Positions 8,357 to 17,036 of a stretch of 64,000 nt of DNA are shown piece by piece. Position 1 is the stretch's first letter, and the number at the start of each line of letters is the position of its first letter. The DNA is from an uncultured Microbacterium sp. (GTDB lineage: Bacteria; Actinomycetota; Actinomycetes; Actinomycetales; Microbacteriaceae), in contig NZ_FLQR01000010.1 of the NCBI RefSeq assembly GCF_900078385.1, forward strand, positions 62,001 to 126,000, written 5' to 3'. The position numbers and the translations under genes were made by a program. Below the pieces are notes generated by a model. It was not told the origin of the DNA and made no database searches. It saw nothing but the letters and a program-made list of their open reading frames with translations.

Positions 8357-9013
8357 CTACGAGTCGGCGGGGCTGCTCCAGAGACTCGTCCAGGTGACGC
8401 CCAGGTCTGCGGCCAGTCGCCGCACCGTCGACAGCGACATTCCGACGACCGTCGACGGGTCGCCGTCGACACGATCGATGAACGCGCCGCCGAGGCTGTC
8501 GACGGTGAAGGCGCCCGCGACCTGGAGCGGCTCGCCGGAGGCGACATAGGCGTCGATCTCGGCATCCGTGATGTCGCCCGCGAAGGTGACGGATGCCGCC
8601 GCGACGGCGTGCGCCTCGCGCGGCTCGGCGCCGGGCGCGAGGCGGAACACGCTGTGACCGGAGTGCAGCACACCGGTGCGCCCGCGCATGCGGTGCCAGC
8701 GCGCGGTCGCCACCTCGGCCGTGTAGGGCTTGCCGAGCACCTCGCCGTCGAGCTCGAACATGGAGTCGCCGCCGATGACGAGCCCGTCGAACTCCGGCTC
8801 CTCGGCGGCCAGGGTCGCGGCGACGTCGGCGGCCTTGCGGCGCGCGAGGAGCAGGACGTGCTCATCGGGCGGGAGGACGCGGCCCTCGTGGGCCTCGATG
8901 GCGGCGATGACCGCCTCCTCGTCGACCTGCGGCGCCTGCGTGCGCGGTTCGATGCCGGCCTGTCGCAGCAGCATGAGGCGGGCGGGGGAGGTGGAGGCCA
9001 GGCACACGCGCAT
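8357..9013 (-). CDS. maf: Maf-like nucleotide pyrophosphatase
   Basis: This 218-residue protein belongs to the Maf/HAM1 house-cleaning family, which hydrolyses non-canonical or modified nucleoside triphosphates and affects septation. Visible motifs are the N-terminal 'LASTSPARLMLLRQAG', the central 'KAADVA' and 'VIGGDSMFELDGEVLGKP', and the late 'FTVDSLGGAFIDRVDGDPSTVVGMS' block (here given only by its start 'FTVDSLGGAF'). The ATG lies 6 nt after TACCGT (9025-9020). It is divergent from the RNA methyltransferase gene with 36 nt between starts. In M. tuberculosis maf also lies between the accD5/accE and accA3 genes. Confidence 0.92.
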   Translation of the reverse strand: MRVCLASTSPARLMLLRQAGIEPRTQAPQVDEEAVIAAIEAHEGRVLPPDEHVLLLARRKAADVAATLAAEEPEFDGLVIGGDSMFELDGEVLGKPYTAEVATARWHRMRGRTGVLHSGHSVFRLAPGAEPREAHAVAAASVTFAGDITDAEIDAYVASGEPLQVAGAFTVDSLGGAFIDRVDGDPSTVVGMSLSTVRRLAADLGVTWTSLWSSPADS

Positions 9014-9049
9014 TCCCCCACGGTAGCGGCGCCGTGGGATGCTCGACGG

Positions 9050-10333
9050 ATGGATGCCGGAGACCTCATCGACCTGGACGTGACCGACGTCGCCCACGGC
9101 GGCGTGTTCGTGGGGCGGCACGAGGGCCGCGTGGTCTTCGTGCCCGACGCGATCCCCGGCGAGCGGGTCCGCGTGCGGTTGACCGACACCGGCAAGTCCG
9201 CGTTCTGGCGCGGGGAGACGCTCGAGGTGCTCGACGCGTCGCCGCACCGTCGCCCGCACGTGTGGCCCGCCGCGGATGTCGCCGTGAGCCCGCAGGATCG
9301 TCCCGGCGGCGCCGACTTCGGACACATCGACCTGACGCACCAGCGCGAGCTGAAGACCCGCGTGCTGGCTGACGCCCTCCGCCGCATGGCCGGCCTCGAG
9401 CTGCCGACGACGATGGAGGCCGCGGGCGGCGAGAGCGCCGCGGAGTCCGCCGACGGCACGCGGTGGCGCACCCGCGTCAGTCTGCACGTCGATGCGGACG
9501 GCCGCGTCGGGCCGTTCGCGGCGCGCAGCCACCGGGTCATCGACGTGGACGACCTGCCCCTCGCCGTGCCGGCCGTCGCGCAGGCGGCGCGCACCATCAG
9601 CGGGCTGCCTCCCGGTCGCGTGGACCTCGTCCAGCCTGCCGACGGGCGGGTCCGCCTCCTCGCCCGCCCGGAGACGCCCCCGCGGGCACGGCGCGGCCCG
9701 CGCCGTCCGCCGGCCGATCCGGCGATCCGCGAAGTCGTCGTCGAGACGGTCGGCGGTCGGGACTTCCGGGTGGATGCCGGCGGGTTCTGGCAGGTGCACC
9801 GGCTCGCCGCGACGACGCTGACGGATGCCGTGGCGGCGGCGCTCCGGGAGGACGGCGCACTCGACCCGGACGCGGCGAACCTCGACCTGTACGGGGGTGT
9901 CGGGCTCCTCGCGGCCGCCGTGGCGGGGGTCGGCGGAGCGGGCACCCGCATCACGAGCGTCGAGTCGGATCCGCGCGCCACCGAGCACGCCGGTGAGAAC
10001 CTCGCCGAGTGGGTCGGCGCGCGCGCCGAGACGGGCCGCGTGGACCGGTGGCTCGCCGAGTTCACGCGCACGGCATCCGCCGACCAGCGCGCACGACTGG
10101 CCCGCGGCGTCGTCGTCCTCGACCCGCCGCGCGCGGGCGCCGGCCGCGAGGTCGTCGACCTCCTCGCGGACCTCGATCCCGCGCGCATCGTCTACGTCGC
10201 GTGCGACCCCGTCGCGCTCGCGCGCGACCTGGCGACCTTCCGCGCGCATGGCTTCGACACCCGCAGCGTCCGCGCGTTCGACCTCTTCCCGCACTCGCAT
10301 CACGTCGAGGCCGTCGCCGTCATGTCACGATGA
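9050..10333 (+). CDS. Class I SAM-dependent RNA (uracil-5-)methyltransferase, TrmA/RlmD family
   Basis: This 427-residue protein has an N-terminal TRAM-like beta barrel ('VAHGGVFVGRHEGRVVFV' region), a methyltransferase Rossmann fold with 'DLYGGVGLLA', 'DPPRAG' and a catalytic-type cysteine in 'YVACDPVALARD'. The family signature 'GGFWQVHRLAATTL' precedes the SAM site. Members methylate uracil C5 in tRNA or 23S rRNA through the cysteine. The four cysteines of an iron-sulfur cluster seen in RlmD are not evident. The ATG with a second in-frame GAT-GCC start region was chosen because the TRAM strand begins immediately after it. It is divergent from maf and followed after 21 nt by the response regulator. 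Confidence 0.88.
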   Translation: MDAGDLIDLDVTDVAHGGVFVGRHEGRVVFVPDAIPGERVRVRLTDTGKSAFWRGETLEVLDASPHRRPHVWPAADVAVSPQDRPGGADFGHIDLTHQRELKTRVLADALRRMAGLELPTTMEAAGGESAAESADGTRWRTRVSLHVDADGRVGPFAARSHRVIDVDDLPLAVPAVAQAARTISGLPPGRVDLVQPADGRVRLLARPETPPRARRGPRRPPADPAIREVVVETVGGRDFRVDAGGFWQVHRLAATTLTDAVAAALREDGALDPDAANLDLYGGVGLLAAAVAGVGGAGTRITSVESDPRATEHAGENLAEWVGARAETGRVDRWLAEFTRTASADQRARLARGVVVLDPPRAGAGREVVDLLADLDPARIVYVACDPVALARDLATFRAHGFDTRSVRAFDLFPHSHHVEAVAVMSR

Positions 10334-10354
10334 ATCGCTCGCTAGGCTGAGCCC

Positions 10355-11011
10355 ATGACGAGGGTCGCACTGATCGACGACCACGAGTCCGTGCGTCTGG
10401 GACTCGAGGCGGCCTGCGCGCGCGCCGGGACCAAGGAAGTGGTCTTCTCCGGCAGCAGCGTGCGGCAGTACCTCGACTGGCGCACCTTCTCGGCATCCGC
10501 GCCCGCCGATGTCGTGGTGCTCGACCTCACCCTCGGCGACGGCACGACCGTCACCGAGAACGTGTCGCGCCTCGTGGGGGACGGCTCGTCCGTCATCATC
10601 CACAGCGTCGCCGACCGGCCCGCCGCCGTGCGCGAGGCCCTCGCCGCGGGGGCCGCGGGCATCATCAGCAAGTCCTCCCGCATCGACGACGTCATCGACG
10701 CCATCCGCACGGTCGCACGCGGCGAGCCGCTCGACAACGTCGAATGGGTCAGCGCCGTCGAGGGCGACCGGGCGTTCGCCGACGCGCAGCTCTCCGCGCG
10801 CGAGCGCGACGTGCTGCGGCTGTACGCGGCGGGTCTGCCGCTCAAGGTCGTCGCCGAACGCCTCGGCATCGCCTATTCGACGGCGAAGGAGAACATCACG
10901 CGGGTGCGCGTGAAGTACGTCGAGGTCGGCCGCCCCGCGCCGACGAAGGTGGACCTGCTCCGCCGCGCGATGGAAGACGGACTGGTTGCCGAGGGTTCCG
11001 GTGACGGCTGA
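10355..11011 (+). CDS. NarL/FixJ-type response regulator
   Basis: This 218-residue regulator has a receiver domain with the acidic pair D8-D9, the phosphoacceptor D57 in 'VVLDLTLGDG', and a K in 'IISKSSR', followed by a LuxR-type HTH at about 145-205 ('LSARERDVLRLYAAG', 'VAERLGIAYSTAKENI'). The HTH carries 'TAKENITRVRVKY' rather than the common 'TVKxHvxxI'. It is transcribed first in a three-gene overlapping set with a sensor kinase and a membrane protein, and so likely answers to that kinase. A TAGGCT -10 box lies exactly 6 nt before the ATG. The signal is unknown. Confidence 0.88.
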   Translation: MTRVALIDDHESVRLGLEAACARAGTKEVVFSGSSVRQYLDWRTFSASAPADVVVLDLTLGDGTTVTENVSRLVGDGSSVIIHSVADRPAAVREALAAGAAGIISKSSRIDDVIDAIRTVARGEPLDNVEWVSAVEGDRAFADAQLSARERDVLRLYAAGLPLKVVAERLGIAYSTAKENITRVRVKYVEVGRPAPTKVDLLRRAMEDGLVAEGSGDG

Positions 11012-12230
11012 ACGCATCGCGCTCGACCCGGCCACCCGGCGGCCCCTGGGCGACATCTCGGCCGGCGTGGAGAACTTCACGCAGGCGCGCGTCGAACGCA
11101 TCATCGTCGTCGCGATCGGCTCCGGCTCCACTCTTCTCGGCACGCAGGGGTTCCTGAACGCCCTCGCGCCGCCGCAGGAGGATCCGCTCTGGCGCACGGG
11201 CCTCGTGATCGCGATCTTCCTGCCGCTCGCGCTCATGGTCATCGCGTGCTTCGCGGGCGTCGCGGCGCGCGGCTTCGCCGGCGTCTTCGCCGTCGTGTTC
11301 CCCCTCGCTCTGCTGACCTGGCCGCTCGCGACCGCCGGTCGTCCCGCCGACCCGGCCGAACCGTGGATCTGGTACCTGCTGAACGTCGCGACGTCCGCGG
11401 CGGTCGTGGCTTTCCGCATCCCGCTCCAGGTGGTGTGGGCGGTGCTCGTGCCGGTGCTGTTCGGCGTCGTGCGCATCGCGCAGGTCGGCACCGCGCAGGG
11501 CAGCGTCGTGGTCGTCGTGCTCGACGTCGTGTACGCGCTGATCCTCGCCGGCGTCGTCATCACCCTCGGGTGGATGCTCCGCTCCGTCGCCGCGGGCATC
11601 GATGAGACCCGGGGGAGCGCCGTCGCCTCGTATGCCGCGGCGGCCGCCGCCGACGCGGTCGAGAAGGAACGCGTGGCCGTCGCCGCGCTCATGCACGACA
11701 GCGTCCTGGCCGCCTTGATCGCCGCCGAGCGGGCGACGACCGATCGTGAGCGCACCCTCGCCGTGTCGATGGCGCGGGAGGCTCTCACCCGCCTCGCGAA
11801 CGCCGACCAGAGCGCGGGCGAAGGACCCGACGAGCCCGTGGACGGCGCGACCATCGCCGCGCAGCTCGAGGCCGCCGCCCGCGACCACGGCCAGGCCGTG
11901 ACGGTCGCGCGGGACATCGATCCGTCGGCCCCGGCGATTCCCGGCCGCGTCGCCCGCGCCCTCATCCTCGCGGCCGCGCAGGCGATCGCCAACGCCATCC
12001 AGCACGCGCACGGGGCGGGGCTCACGGTGGAGGTGTCGGCCGACCGTGAGGGTGTGCGGATCCGCGTCGGCGACACGGGGCACGGGTTCGACCCGGCCGC
12101 CATCCCGGATGACCGCCTCGGCATCCGCGCCTCGATCATCGCGCGCGTCGCGGCGGCGGCCGGCCGCGCGACCGTCGACAGCAGCGCCGCGGGCACCGTC
12201 GTCACCCTCACCTGGGAGCAGCCGCGATGA
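11001..12230 (+). CDS. Membrane sensor histidine kinase (NarL-partner type)
   Basis: A ~409-residue protein with four to six hydrophobic segments in the first ~190 residues ('LVIAIFLPLALMVIACF', 'VVWAVLVPVLFGVVRI', 'VVYALILAGVVITL'). A dimerisation helix with a probable phospho-His in 'ALMHDSVLAALIAAERA' and a C-terminal ATPase with N-box 'AQAIANAIQHA' and G-boxes 'VGDTGHGFD' and 'LGIRASI' follow. The GTG start lies inside the end of the regulator gene (11-nt overlap); a TTG five codons earlier is possible. No extracellular sensing domain is visible, so the membrane segments themselves probably sense the cue. The stop overlaps the next gene by 4 nt. Confidence 0.82.
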   Translation: MTAERIALDPATRRPLGDISAGVENFTQARVERIIVVAIGSGSTLLGTQGFLNALAPPQEDPLWRTGLVIAIFLPLALMVIACFAGVAARGFAGVFAVVFPLALLTWPLATAGRPADPAEPWIWYLLNVATSAAVVAFRIPLQVVWAVLVPVLFGVVRIAQVGTAQGSVVVVVLDVVYALILAGVVITLGWMLRSVAAGIDETRGSAVASYAAAAAADAVEKERVAVAALMHDSVLAALIAAERATTDRERTLAVSMAREALTRLANADQSAGEGPDEPVDGATIAAQLEAAARDHGQAVTVARDIDPSAPAIPGRVARALILAAAQAIANAIQHAHGAGLTVEVSADREGVRIRVGDTGHGFDPAAIPDDRLGIRASIIARVAAAAGRATVDSSAAGTVVTLTWEQPR

Positions 12231-13315
12231 CCTTCTCCGTCCGCGTGGTGCTCTCGGCGCTCGGCGCCGCGTTCACGGCGTACCTCGCCGTCGGCGGCAT
12301 GCTCTGGACGACTCCCGTCGAGTTCCCGCTCATGCTGACGGCATCCGTCGTGCTGTTCCTCGCGACGACGTGGCTGTGCATCTTCTGGAACGTCCGGCCC
12401 ACCGAGACGCCGTCGCCGGAGACCATCACGGCGGGCCTCGGCGGACGCGCCGTCCTCCCCGCGTGGGCGGGCGTGCTCGCCCTGGCGAACGTGGCGATCG
12501 TGCCGTCGGCGACCTGGTACGCCGCGGGGCCCGCCGCGCGCCTGGAATCGTTCGCCACGTGGAGCCTCGGCGGGATCGGCGCGCTCATGGCGATCGTGAT
12601 GGTGCGCCGCCGACCGTGGATCGCGTGGATCGGCGTCGTCCTGCTCGCGGTGGAGGCCGCGTTGTGGATCGGCATCGCGAATGCGCTCGCCCTCGGCGTC
12701 GTCGGTGCGGTCACCTGGGTGGGACTCGCGCAGCTGATCACGCGGCTCCTCGACAGCGCGGCGCGCGACACCGCCGACCTGACCGAGCTGCAACGGGCGT
12801 CGTCGGAGTGGCTCGCGTCGCAGGATGGGCGGCGGCGGGAACGCCGCGCACAGGTGCAGCGGGCCCTGTCGGTCGCCGGGCCCGTCCTTGCGCGCACGGT
12901 CGAGACCGGCGGTGTCCTCGACGACGACGAGCGGATGGGGGCGCGGCTGGCCGAAGGCCGCCTGCGCGACGACATGCGCGGCCCCCGGCTGCTGGATGAC
13001 CGCGTCCGCGCGCAGCTGGAGGAGGCCCGCCGGCGGGGCGCGAGCGTCACGGTCCTCGACGAGGGCGGACTGGAGGGCCTCGACGAGGACGCCCTCACGG
13101 CGATCCGCGGCGAACTCGCGCAGGCGCTGGACGAGGCGCACTCGGACCGGCTCTACATCCGCACGTCGCCGCATGAGAAGACCGCCGTGACCGTGGTCGG
13201 GCGCTCGCGTCTGGACGATGATCCCGACGGCGAGGAGCACGTCGACCTGTGGCACGAGATCTCCCGGCCGCCGGTCGCCGGCACGACGCCGGCCCGCGAC
13301 GGCGCCGATCTCTGA
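12227..13315 (+). CDS. Membrane protein with a charged cytoplasmic tail, third gene of the two-component set
   Basis: This 362-residue protein starts at ATGA, overlapping the kinase stop, so translational coupling is likely. It has about five membrane segments in residues 5-175 ('VVLSALGAAFTAYLAV', 'LMLTASVVLFLATTWLCI', 'WIGVVLLAVEAALWIG') and then a ~170-residue soluble, Arg/Asp/Glu-rich tail ('RRRERRAQVQRALSVAG', 'DDDERMGARLAEGRLRDDM'). I do not recognise a named family. The tail runs mainly helical with a possible beta part ('RLYIRTSPHEKTAVTVVGRS'). Its coupling to the kinase suggests a sensing or inhibitory partner, but that is inference. Confidence 0.75.
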   Translation: MTFSVRVVLSALGAAFTAYLAVGGMLWTTPVEFPLMLTASVVLFLATTWLCIFWNVRPTETPSPETITAGLGGRAVLPAWAGVLALANVAIVPSATWYAAGPAARLESFATWSLGGIGALMAIVMVRRRPWIAWIGVVLLAVEAALWIGIANALALGVVGAVTWVGLAQLITRLLDSAARDTADLTELQRASSEWLASQDGRRRERRAQVQRALSVAGPVLARTVETGGVLDDDERMGARLAEGRLRDDMRGPRLLDDRVRAQLEEARRRGASVTVLDEGGLEGLDEDALTAIRGELAQALDEAHSDRLYIRTSPHEKTAVTVVGRSRLDDDPDGEEHVDLWHEISRPPVAGTTPARDGADL

Positions 13316-13631
13316 CGCGCGGGACTCCGACGCTCAGGCACGTGACGCGCCGGCGCCGTGAGCCCCGGCGCACCTGACGTACCGGCACCGGACGCACGGA
13401 CGACGGACGCGTCTCCATGGCGTCGGCCTGAAGGGCCGAAGAGAGAGGGAGGCGAGGGGCGGCGAAGCCGCCCGCCCCTCGCCATGCGAGCGGTTACCCG
13501 AAAACCGACTCGCGGGGCCGGACCACTGAGGCGATCCGACCGAACGCAGAAGCGTTCCAGCGGTTCCAGTCTGGGGGAGGGGCGCCCCCGGCGTCTGTAG
13601 GTATTTCGGGGGACATTTCCGCGATGTTACG
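13316..13631. other. 316-bp intergenic region between convergent operons
   Basis: The stops of the two-component set (+) and accE (-) face each other here. No convincing coding frame exists: the open frames seen are Arg/Pro-rich shadows. The main content is a strong GC-rich hairpin (listed separately). A short direct repeat 'gttccag' lies at about 13554-13568, and an AT-richer patch 'gtaggtatttcggggg' lies near 13596-13612 close to the accE stop. Confidence 0.6.
13451..13483. terminator. Strong GC-rich hairpin between convergent operons
   Basis: GGCGAGGGGCGG (13451-13462) pairs perfectly with CCGCCCCTCGCC (13472-13483), giving a 12-bp stem with a 9-nt loop. It lies about 135 nt beyond the last gene of the two-component set. 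There is no T-tract. It may stop transcription in either direction or stabilise a 3' end. Confidence 0.5.
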
Positions 13632-13883
13632 TCAGCCGCGGAAGCGGCCCCAGCCGACATCGCGCCGCAGCGGCTCGCGCAGCGCACGCGCGGAGATCGA
13701 CCACGCCGACGCGGGCGCCTGGTCCTCCTCGACGATCGTCGTGGCGGCTTCCCGCTCGTACGTCTCCGTCACGACGGCGAGCACGGCGGCGAGCTCCTCC
13801 GGCGTGGGGTCGCCGCGGCGCACCTCGACCGGCAGGAGGTGCGCTTCCGCCTCTCCCGTACCGCCGGCATCCACGTCGCTCAC
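13632..13883 (-). CDS. accE: Acyl-CoA carboxylase epsilon subunit
   Basis: This 83-residue protein is the small epsilon subunit that stabilises actinobacterial acyl-CoA carboxylase complexes. The core '[19 protein letters not shown]' is the family signature (a short helix after a Gly-x-Pro-x-x-Glu-Glu-Leu motif), and the C-terminus '[21 protein letters not shown]' matches the Trp/Arg-rich tail of AccE proteins. The GTG start overlaps the stop of the beta-subunit gene by 4 nt (GTGA), as expected for an accD5-accE operon. Confidence 0.9.
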   Translation of the reverse strand: MSDVDAGGTGEAEAHLLPVEVRRGDPTPEELAAVLAVVTETYEREAATTIVEEDQAPASAWSISARALREPLRRDVGWGRFRG

Positions 13884-15469
13884 AGCGGGATGTTCCCGTG
13901 CTTCTTCGCCGGCAGGCTCGCGCGCTTGCCGCGGAGCGCCCGCAGCGCCTTCGCGACGGCGACGCGCGTCTGGGCCGGCTCGATGATCCCGTCCAGCTCG
14001 CCGCGCTCGGCGGCCAGGAACGGGGACGCGACGTTGTAGGTGTACTCGTTGGCGAGGCGGGTGCGGACGGCGGCGACGTCCTCGCCGGCCTCCTCCGCCT
14101 TCTTGATCTCGCCCCGGTAGAGGATGTTCACGGCGCCCTGGCCGCCCATGACGGCGATCTCCGCCGTCGGCCAGGCGAGGTTGATGTCCGCCCCGAGCTG
14201 CTTGGAGCCCATCACGATGTACGCGCCGCCGTAGGCCTTCCGCAGGATCACGGTCACGAGCGGCACGGTGGCTTCGGCATACGCGTACAGGAGCTTCGCC
14301 CCGCGGCGGATGACGCCGGTCCACTCCTGGTCGGTACCCGGCAGGTAGCCCGGCACGTCCACGAGGGTCAGGATCGGCACCGAGAACGCGTCGCAGAAGC
14401 GCACGAACCGGCTCGCCTTCTCGCCGGCCTCGATGTTCAGGGTTCCCGCCATCTGCGACGGCTGGTTCGCGATGATGCCGACCGTCCGGCCTTCGATGCG
14501 ACCGAAGCCGATGACGATGTTCGGTGCGAACAGGGGCTGGACCTCGAGGAAGTCCCCCGCATCGACGATGTGCCCGATGACCTGGTGGATGTCGTAGGGC
14601 TGGTTGGCGGAGTCGGGGATGATCGTGTTGAGGACCCGGTCTGAGTCGGTGGTCTCCCACTCGAACTCGTGCTCGTACGCGGGCTGCTCGGACATGTTGT
14701 TGTCCGGCAGGAAGCCCAGCATCGTGCGGACGTAGTCGATCGCGTCGTCCTCGTCCTCGGCGAGGTAGTGCGCGACGCCGGAGCGCGTGTTGTGCGTGTA
14801 CGCACCGCCGAGCTCCTCCATCCCGACGTCCTCGCCGGTGACCGTCTTGATGACGTCCGGGCCGGTGACGAACATCTGGCTCGTCTTGTCGACCATGACG
14901 ACGAAGTCGGTGAGCGCGGGGGAGTACACCGCGCCGCCCGCGGCCGGGCCCATGATGATCGAGATCTGCGGGATGACGCCGGATGCCGCGGTGTTCAGGC
15001 GGAAGATCTCGCCGTACTTGCCGAGGGCGACGACGCCCTCCTGGATGCGCGCGCCGCCGGAGTCGAGGATGCCGACGATCGGCATGCCGCCGCGGAGCGC
15101 GAACTCCATGACCTTGATGATCTTCTCGCCTGCGACCTCGCCCAGCGAGCCGCCGAAGGTGGTGAAGTCCTGCGCGTACACCGCCACGGTGCGGCCGTGG
15201 ATCGTGCCGGTGCCCGTCACGACGGAGTCGCCGTAGGGGCGGGAGCGGTCCATCCCGAACGCGGTCGTGCGGTGGCGGACGTACTCGTCGAGCTCGACGA
15301 AGGAGCCGGGGTCCACGAGCAGCTCGATGCGCTCGCGGGCGGTGAGCTTGCCCTTCGCGTGCTGCTTCTGGACCGCCACGGCTTCGGCGTCGACGACCGC
15401 CTCCTGGTAGCGCGCGCGGAGGTCGGCGATCTTGCCGGCGGTCGTGGAGAGGTCGGGCTGATCGGTCAC
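13880..15469 (-). CDS. accD5: Acyl-CoA carboxylase beta (carboxyltransferase) subunit
   Basis: This 529-residue carboxyltransferase moves CO2 from biotin to acetyl- or propionyl-CoA. Both crotonase-like halves are visible: the N-half with '[20 protein letters not shown]' start and '[13 protein letters not shown]' (oxyanion glycines), and the C-half with '[13 protein letters not shown]' and '[14 protein letters not shown]'. Length and sequence fit the PccB/AccD5 group. The frame is open further upstream, but the GTG chosen lies 7 nt after a TAGTGT -10 box (15482-15477), fitting a leaderless start; a GTG three codons earlier lies within that box. It is divergent from birA and coupled to accE. 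Confidence 0.94.
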   Translation of the reverse strand: MTDQPDLSTTAGKIADLRARYQEAVVDAEAVAVQKQHAKGKLTARERIELLVDPGSFVELDEYVRHRTTAFGMDRSRPYGDSVVTGTGTIHGRTVAVYAQDFTTFGGSLGEVAGEKIIKVMEFALRGGMPIVGILDSGGARIQEGVVALGKYGEIFRLNTAASGVIPQISIIMGPAAGGAVYSPALTDFVVMVDKTSQMFVTGPDVIKTVTGEDVGMEELGGAYTHNTRSGVAHYLAEDEDDAIDYVRTMLGFLPDNNMSEQPAYEHEFEWETTDSDRVLNTIIPDSANQPYDIHQVIGHIVDAGDFLEVQPLFAPNIVIGFGRIEGRTVGIIANQPSQMAGTLNIEAGEKASRFVRFCDAFSVPILTLVDVPGYLPGTDQEWTGVIRRGAKLLYAYAEATVPLVTVILRKAYGGAYIVMGSKQLGADINLAWPTAEIAVMGGQGAVNILYRGEIKKAEEAGEDVAAVRTRLANEYTYNVASPFLAAERGELDGIIEPAQTRVAVAKALRALRGKRASLPAKKHGNIPL

Positions 15470-15590
15470 GCGTTCCACACTAGCGAGCGGGTTCGGCCGT
15501 CGGTTGGAGTGAGGCCACAACGAGGCGGCGCTTCGGCTGTGGGTTCCGGCAGGTCTGGGCGGCGCGAGGCGGCGCGCGTAGGGTGGCGTC

Positions 15591-16373
15591 ATGGCGCTCT
15601 CCCCGCACGGTTACCCCCTCGCCGCCGCTGTCAGCCCGCGCGTGCACGTCGTCGAGACGATCGACTCGACCAACGCGAAACTCCTCGCCGACGCGGCCGG
15701 CGACCCGGACGGCCACCCGCACCTCTCCCTCGTCCTCACGCGCGATCAGCGCGCCGGCCGAGGGCGCCTGGACCGCACCTGGACGACGCCGCCCGGGACG
15801 GCGCTGGCCGTCTCCGTGCTCCTGCGGGTGAGCGCGGTCCCCGCCGCGATGCGCGGCTGGATCCCGCTCATCGCGGGCGCCGCCATGACGCGGGCCGTGG
15901 CGGCGCAGCTCAGCGGGCACGACGTCGCGCTGAAATGGCCGAACGACGTCCTCGTGGACGGTCGGAAGATCAGCGGCATCCTCGCCGAAGTGCTGCCCTC
16001 GGACCCGTTCGCCGTCGTCGTCGGCGCGGGGGTCAACACCGCCATGACGGACGCCGACCTGCCGATCACGACGGCGACGTCTTTCGCGGCGCTCGGACGC
16101 GAGGCGGACGAGGACCGGCTCCTCGCCGACTTCCTGACCGGGCTGCGCGACCGGATCGCCGCGCTCGCCGTCGCGGGAGGACGCTCCGACGCCGTCCACG
16201 CCGACATCCAGGAGCTCTGCGCCACCGTCGGCTCCGACGTGCGGGTCTCCCTGCCCGACGGCACGACCCTCGTCGGCCGGGCCACCGGACTGGACGCCGA
16301 GGGGCGCCTCCTCGTGCGGACCGCGGACGCCGAGACCGCTGTCGCGGCCGGCGACGTGGTCCACGTGCGCTAG
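15591..16373 (+). CDS. birA: Biotin-[acetyl-CoA-carboxylase] ligase
   Basis: The ligase activates biotin as biotinoyl-AMP and attaches it to the carrier lysine of the carboxylase alpha subunit encoded 8 kb upstream. This 260-residue protein has the biotin/ATP loop '[14 protein letters not shown]', '[18 protein letters not shown]' and the C-terminal SH3-like subdomain '[20 protein letters not shown]'. There is no N-terminal HTH, so it is a monofunctional ligase, not a repressor. The ATG lies 6 nt behind TAGGGT (15579-15584). It is divergent from accD5, the same arrangement as in mycobacteria. Confidence 0.95.
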   Translation: MALSPHGYPLAAAVSPRVHVVETIDSTNAKLLADAAGDPDGHPHLSLVLTRDQRAGRGRLDRTWTTPPGTALAVSVLLRVSAVPAAMRGWIPLIAGAAMTRAVAAQLSGHDVALKWPNDVLVDGRKISGILAEVLPSDPFAVVVGAGVNTAMTDADLPITTATSFAALGREADEDRLLADFLTGLRDRIAALAVAGGRSDAVHADIQELCATVGSDVRVSLPDGTTLVGRATGLDAEGRLLVRTADAETAVAAGDVVHVR

Positions 16374-16424
16374 ATCCGGGCGCGCCGCCCGCCGACCGTC
16401 CGAGGCGCCCCGCACAATGGGGGT

Positions 16425-16979
16425 GTGACTCAGCCGACCGCGTACCCGGGGCGCCCGCTCACCCCGGTGCCGGCTGCGTCGAGCCCCGAACTGCGGATCG
16501 CCCGCCTCCGTACGCACGGCCGGTCGCTGCTGTGGCCTGTGCTCGTCCTCCTGGCCGTCGCCGCGGCCGTCGGCTTCTTCGCCGGCAATCTCCCCGCGCC
16601 GTTCGAGGACTGGATGCTGTGGGCGGCCGCCGGACTGGTCGTCCTGCTGCTCGTCGTGGTGCCCTTCCTCGCGTGGCTGTCGCGCACCTACACGATCACG
16701 ACGCGCCGCGTCATCGCGCAGTCCGGGCTCATCGGGCGTCGCCGCACCGAGCTCAGCCACGCCCGCGGCTACACGATCGCCGAGCGCCGCGGTCCCATCC
16801 AGCGGATGTGGGGTGCCGGCACCCTCACGCTCTCGAACGGGATCGACGCACCGCTCCGCCTCCCGAACATCCCGTCCGTTCGCCTCGTGCACGAGGTTCT
16901 CGCGGACCAGGTCGAGGTCAGCCAGATCCTCGCGCACCGCGACTCGCACAGCATCCCCGTCGTCGCGCCCGGCGCCTGA
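16425..16979 (+). CDS. Membrane protein with bacterial PH domain (YdbS/bPH2-like)
   Basis: This 184-residue protein has two membrane helices ('LLWPVLVLLAVAAAVGFFAG' and 'WMLWAAAGLVVLLLVVVPFLAWL') followed by a bPH-type domain ('YTITTRRVIAQSGLIGRRRTELSH', given by its start 'YTITTRRVIAQSG', then 'GTLTLSNG'). The 'TxxRvi...G...r...i.l' pattern is typical of the bPH2 family, and the role is probably membrane-associated. The GTG start lies 6 nt after CACAAT (16413-16418). Position between birA and purK matches Rv3278c in M. tuberculosis, also a PH-domain membrane protein. Confidence 0.85.
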   Translation: MTQPTAYPGRPLTPVPAASSPELRIARLRTHGRSLLWPVLVLLAVAAAVGFFAGNLPAPFEDWMLWAAAGLVVLLLVVVPFLAWLSRTYTITTRRVIAQSGLIGRRRTELSHARGYTIAERRGPIQRMWGAGTLTLSNGIDAPLRLPNIPSVRLVHEVLADQVEVSQILAHRDSHSIPVVAPGA

Positions 16980-17036
16980 CCCCACCGCATCCCCGCGCCC
17001 CGATGCGCGAAGATGGGAGGGAGCTAAGGAGCAGTC

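Noticed and set aside
6533..10333. 1266-codon open frame on the plus strand
   Set aside because: Its first ~839 codons are antisense to accA3 and maf and have Arg/Asp/Val-rich shadow composition. Only the part from 9050 is real (RNA methyltransferase).
13334..13687. Small ORFs in the spacer between the two-component set and accE
   Set aside because: They are Arg/Ser/Pro-rich without recognisable features and overlap the hairpin or accE.
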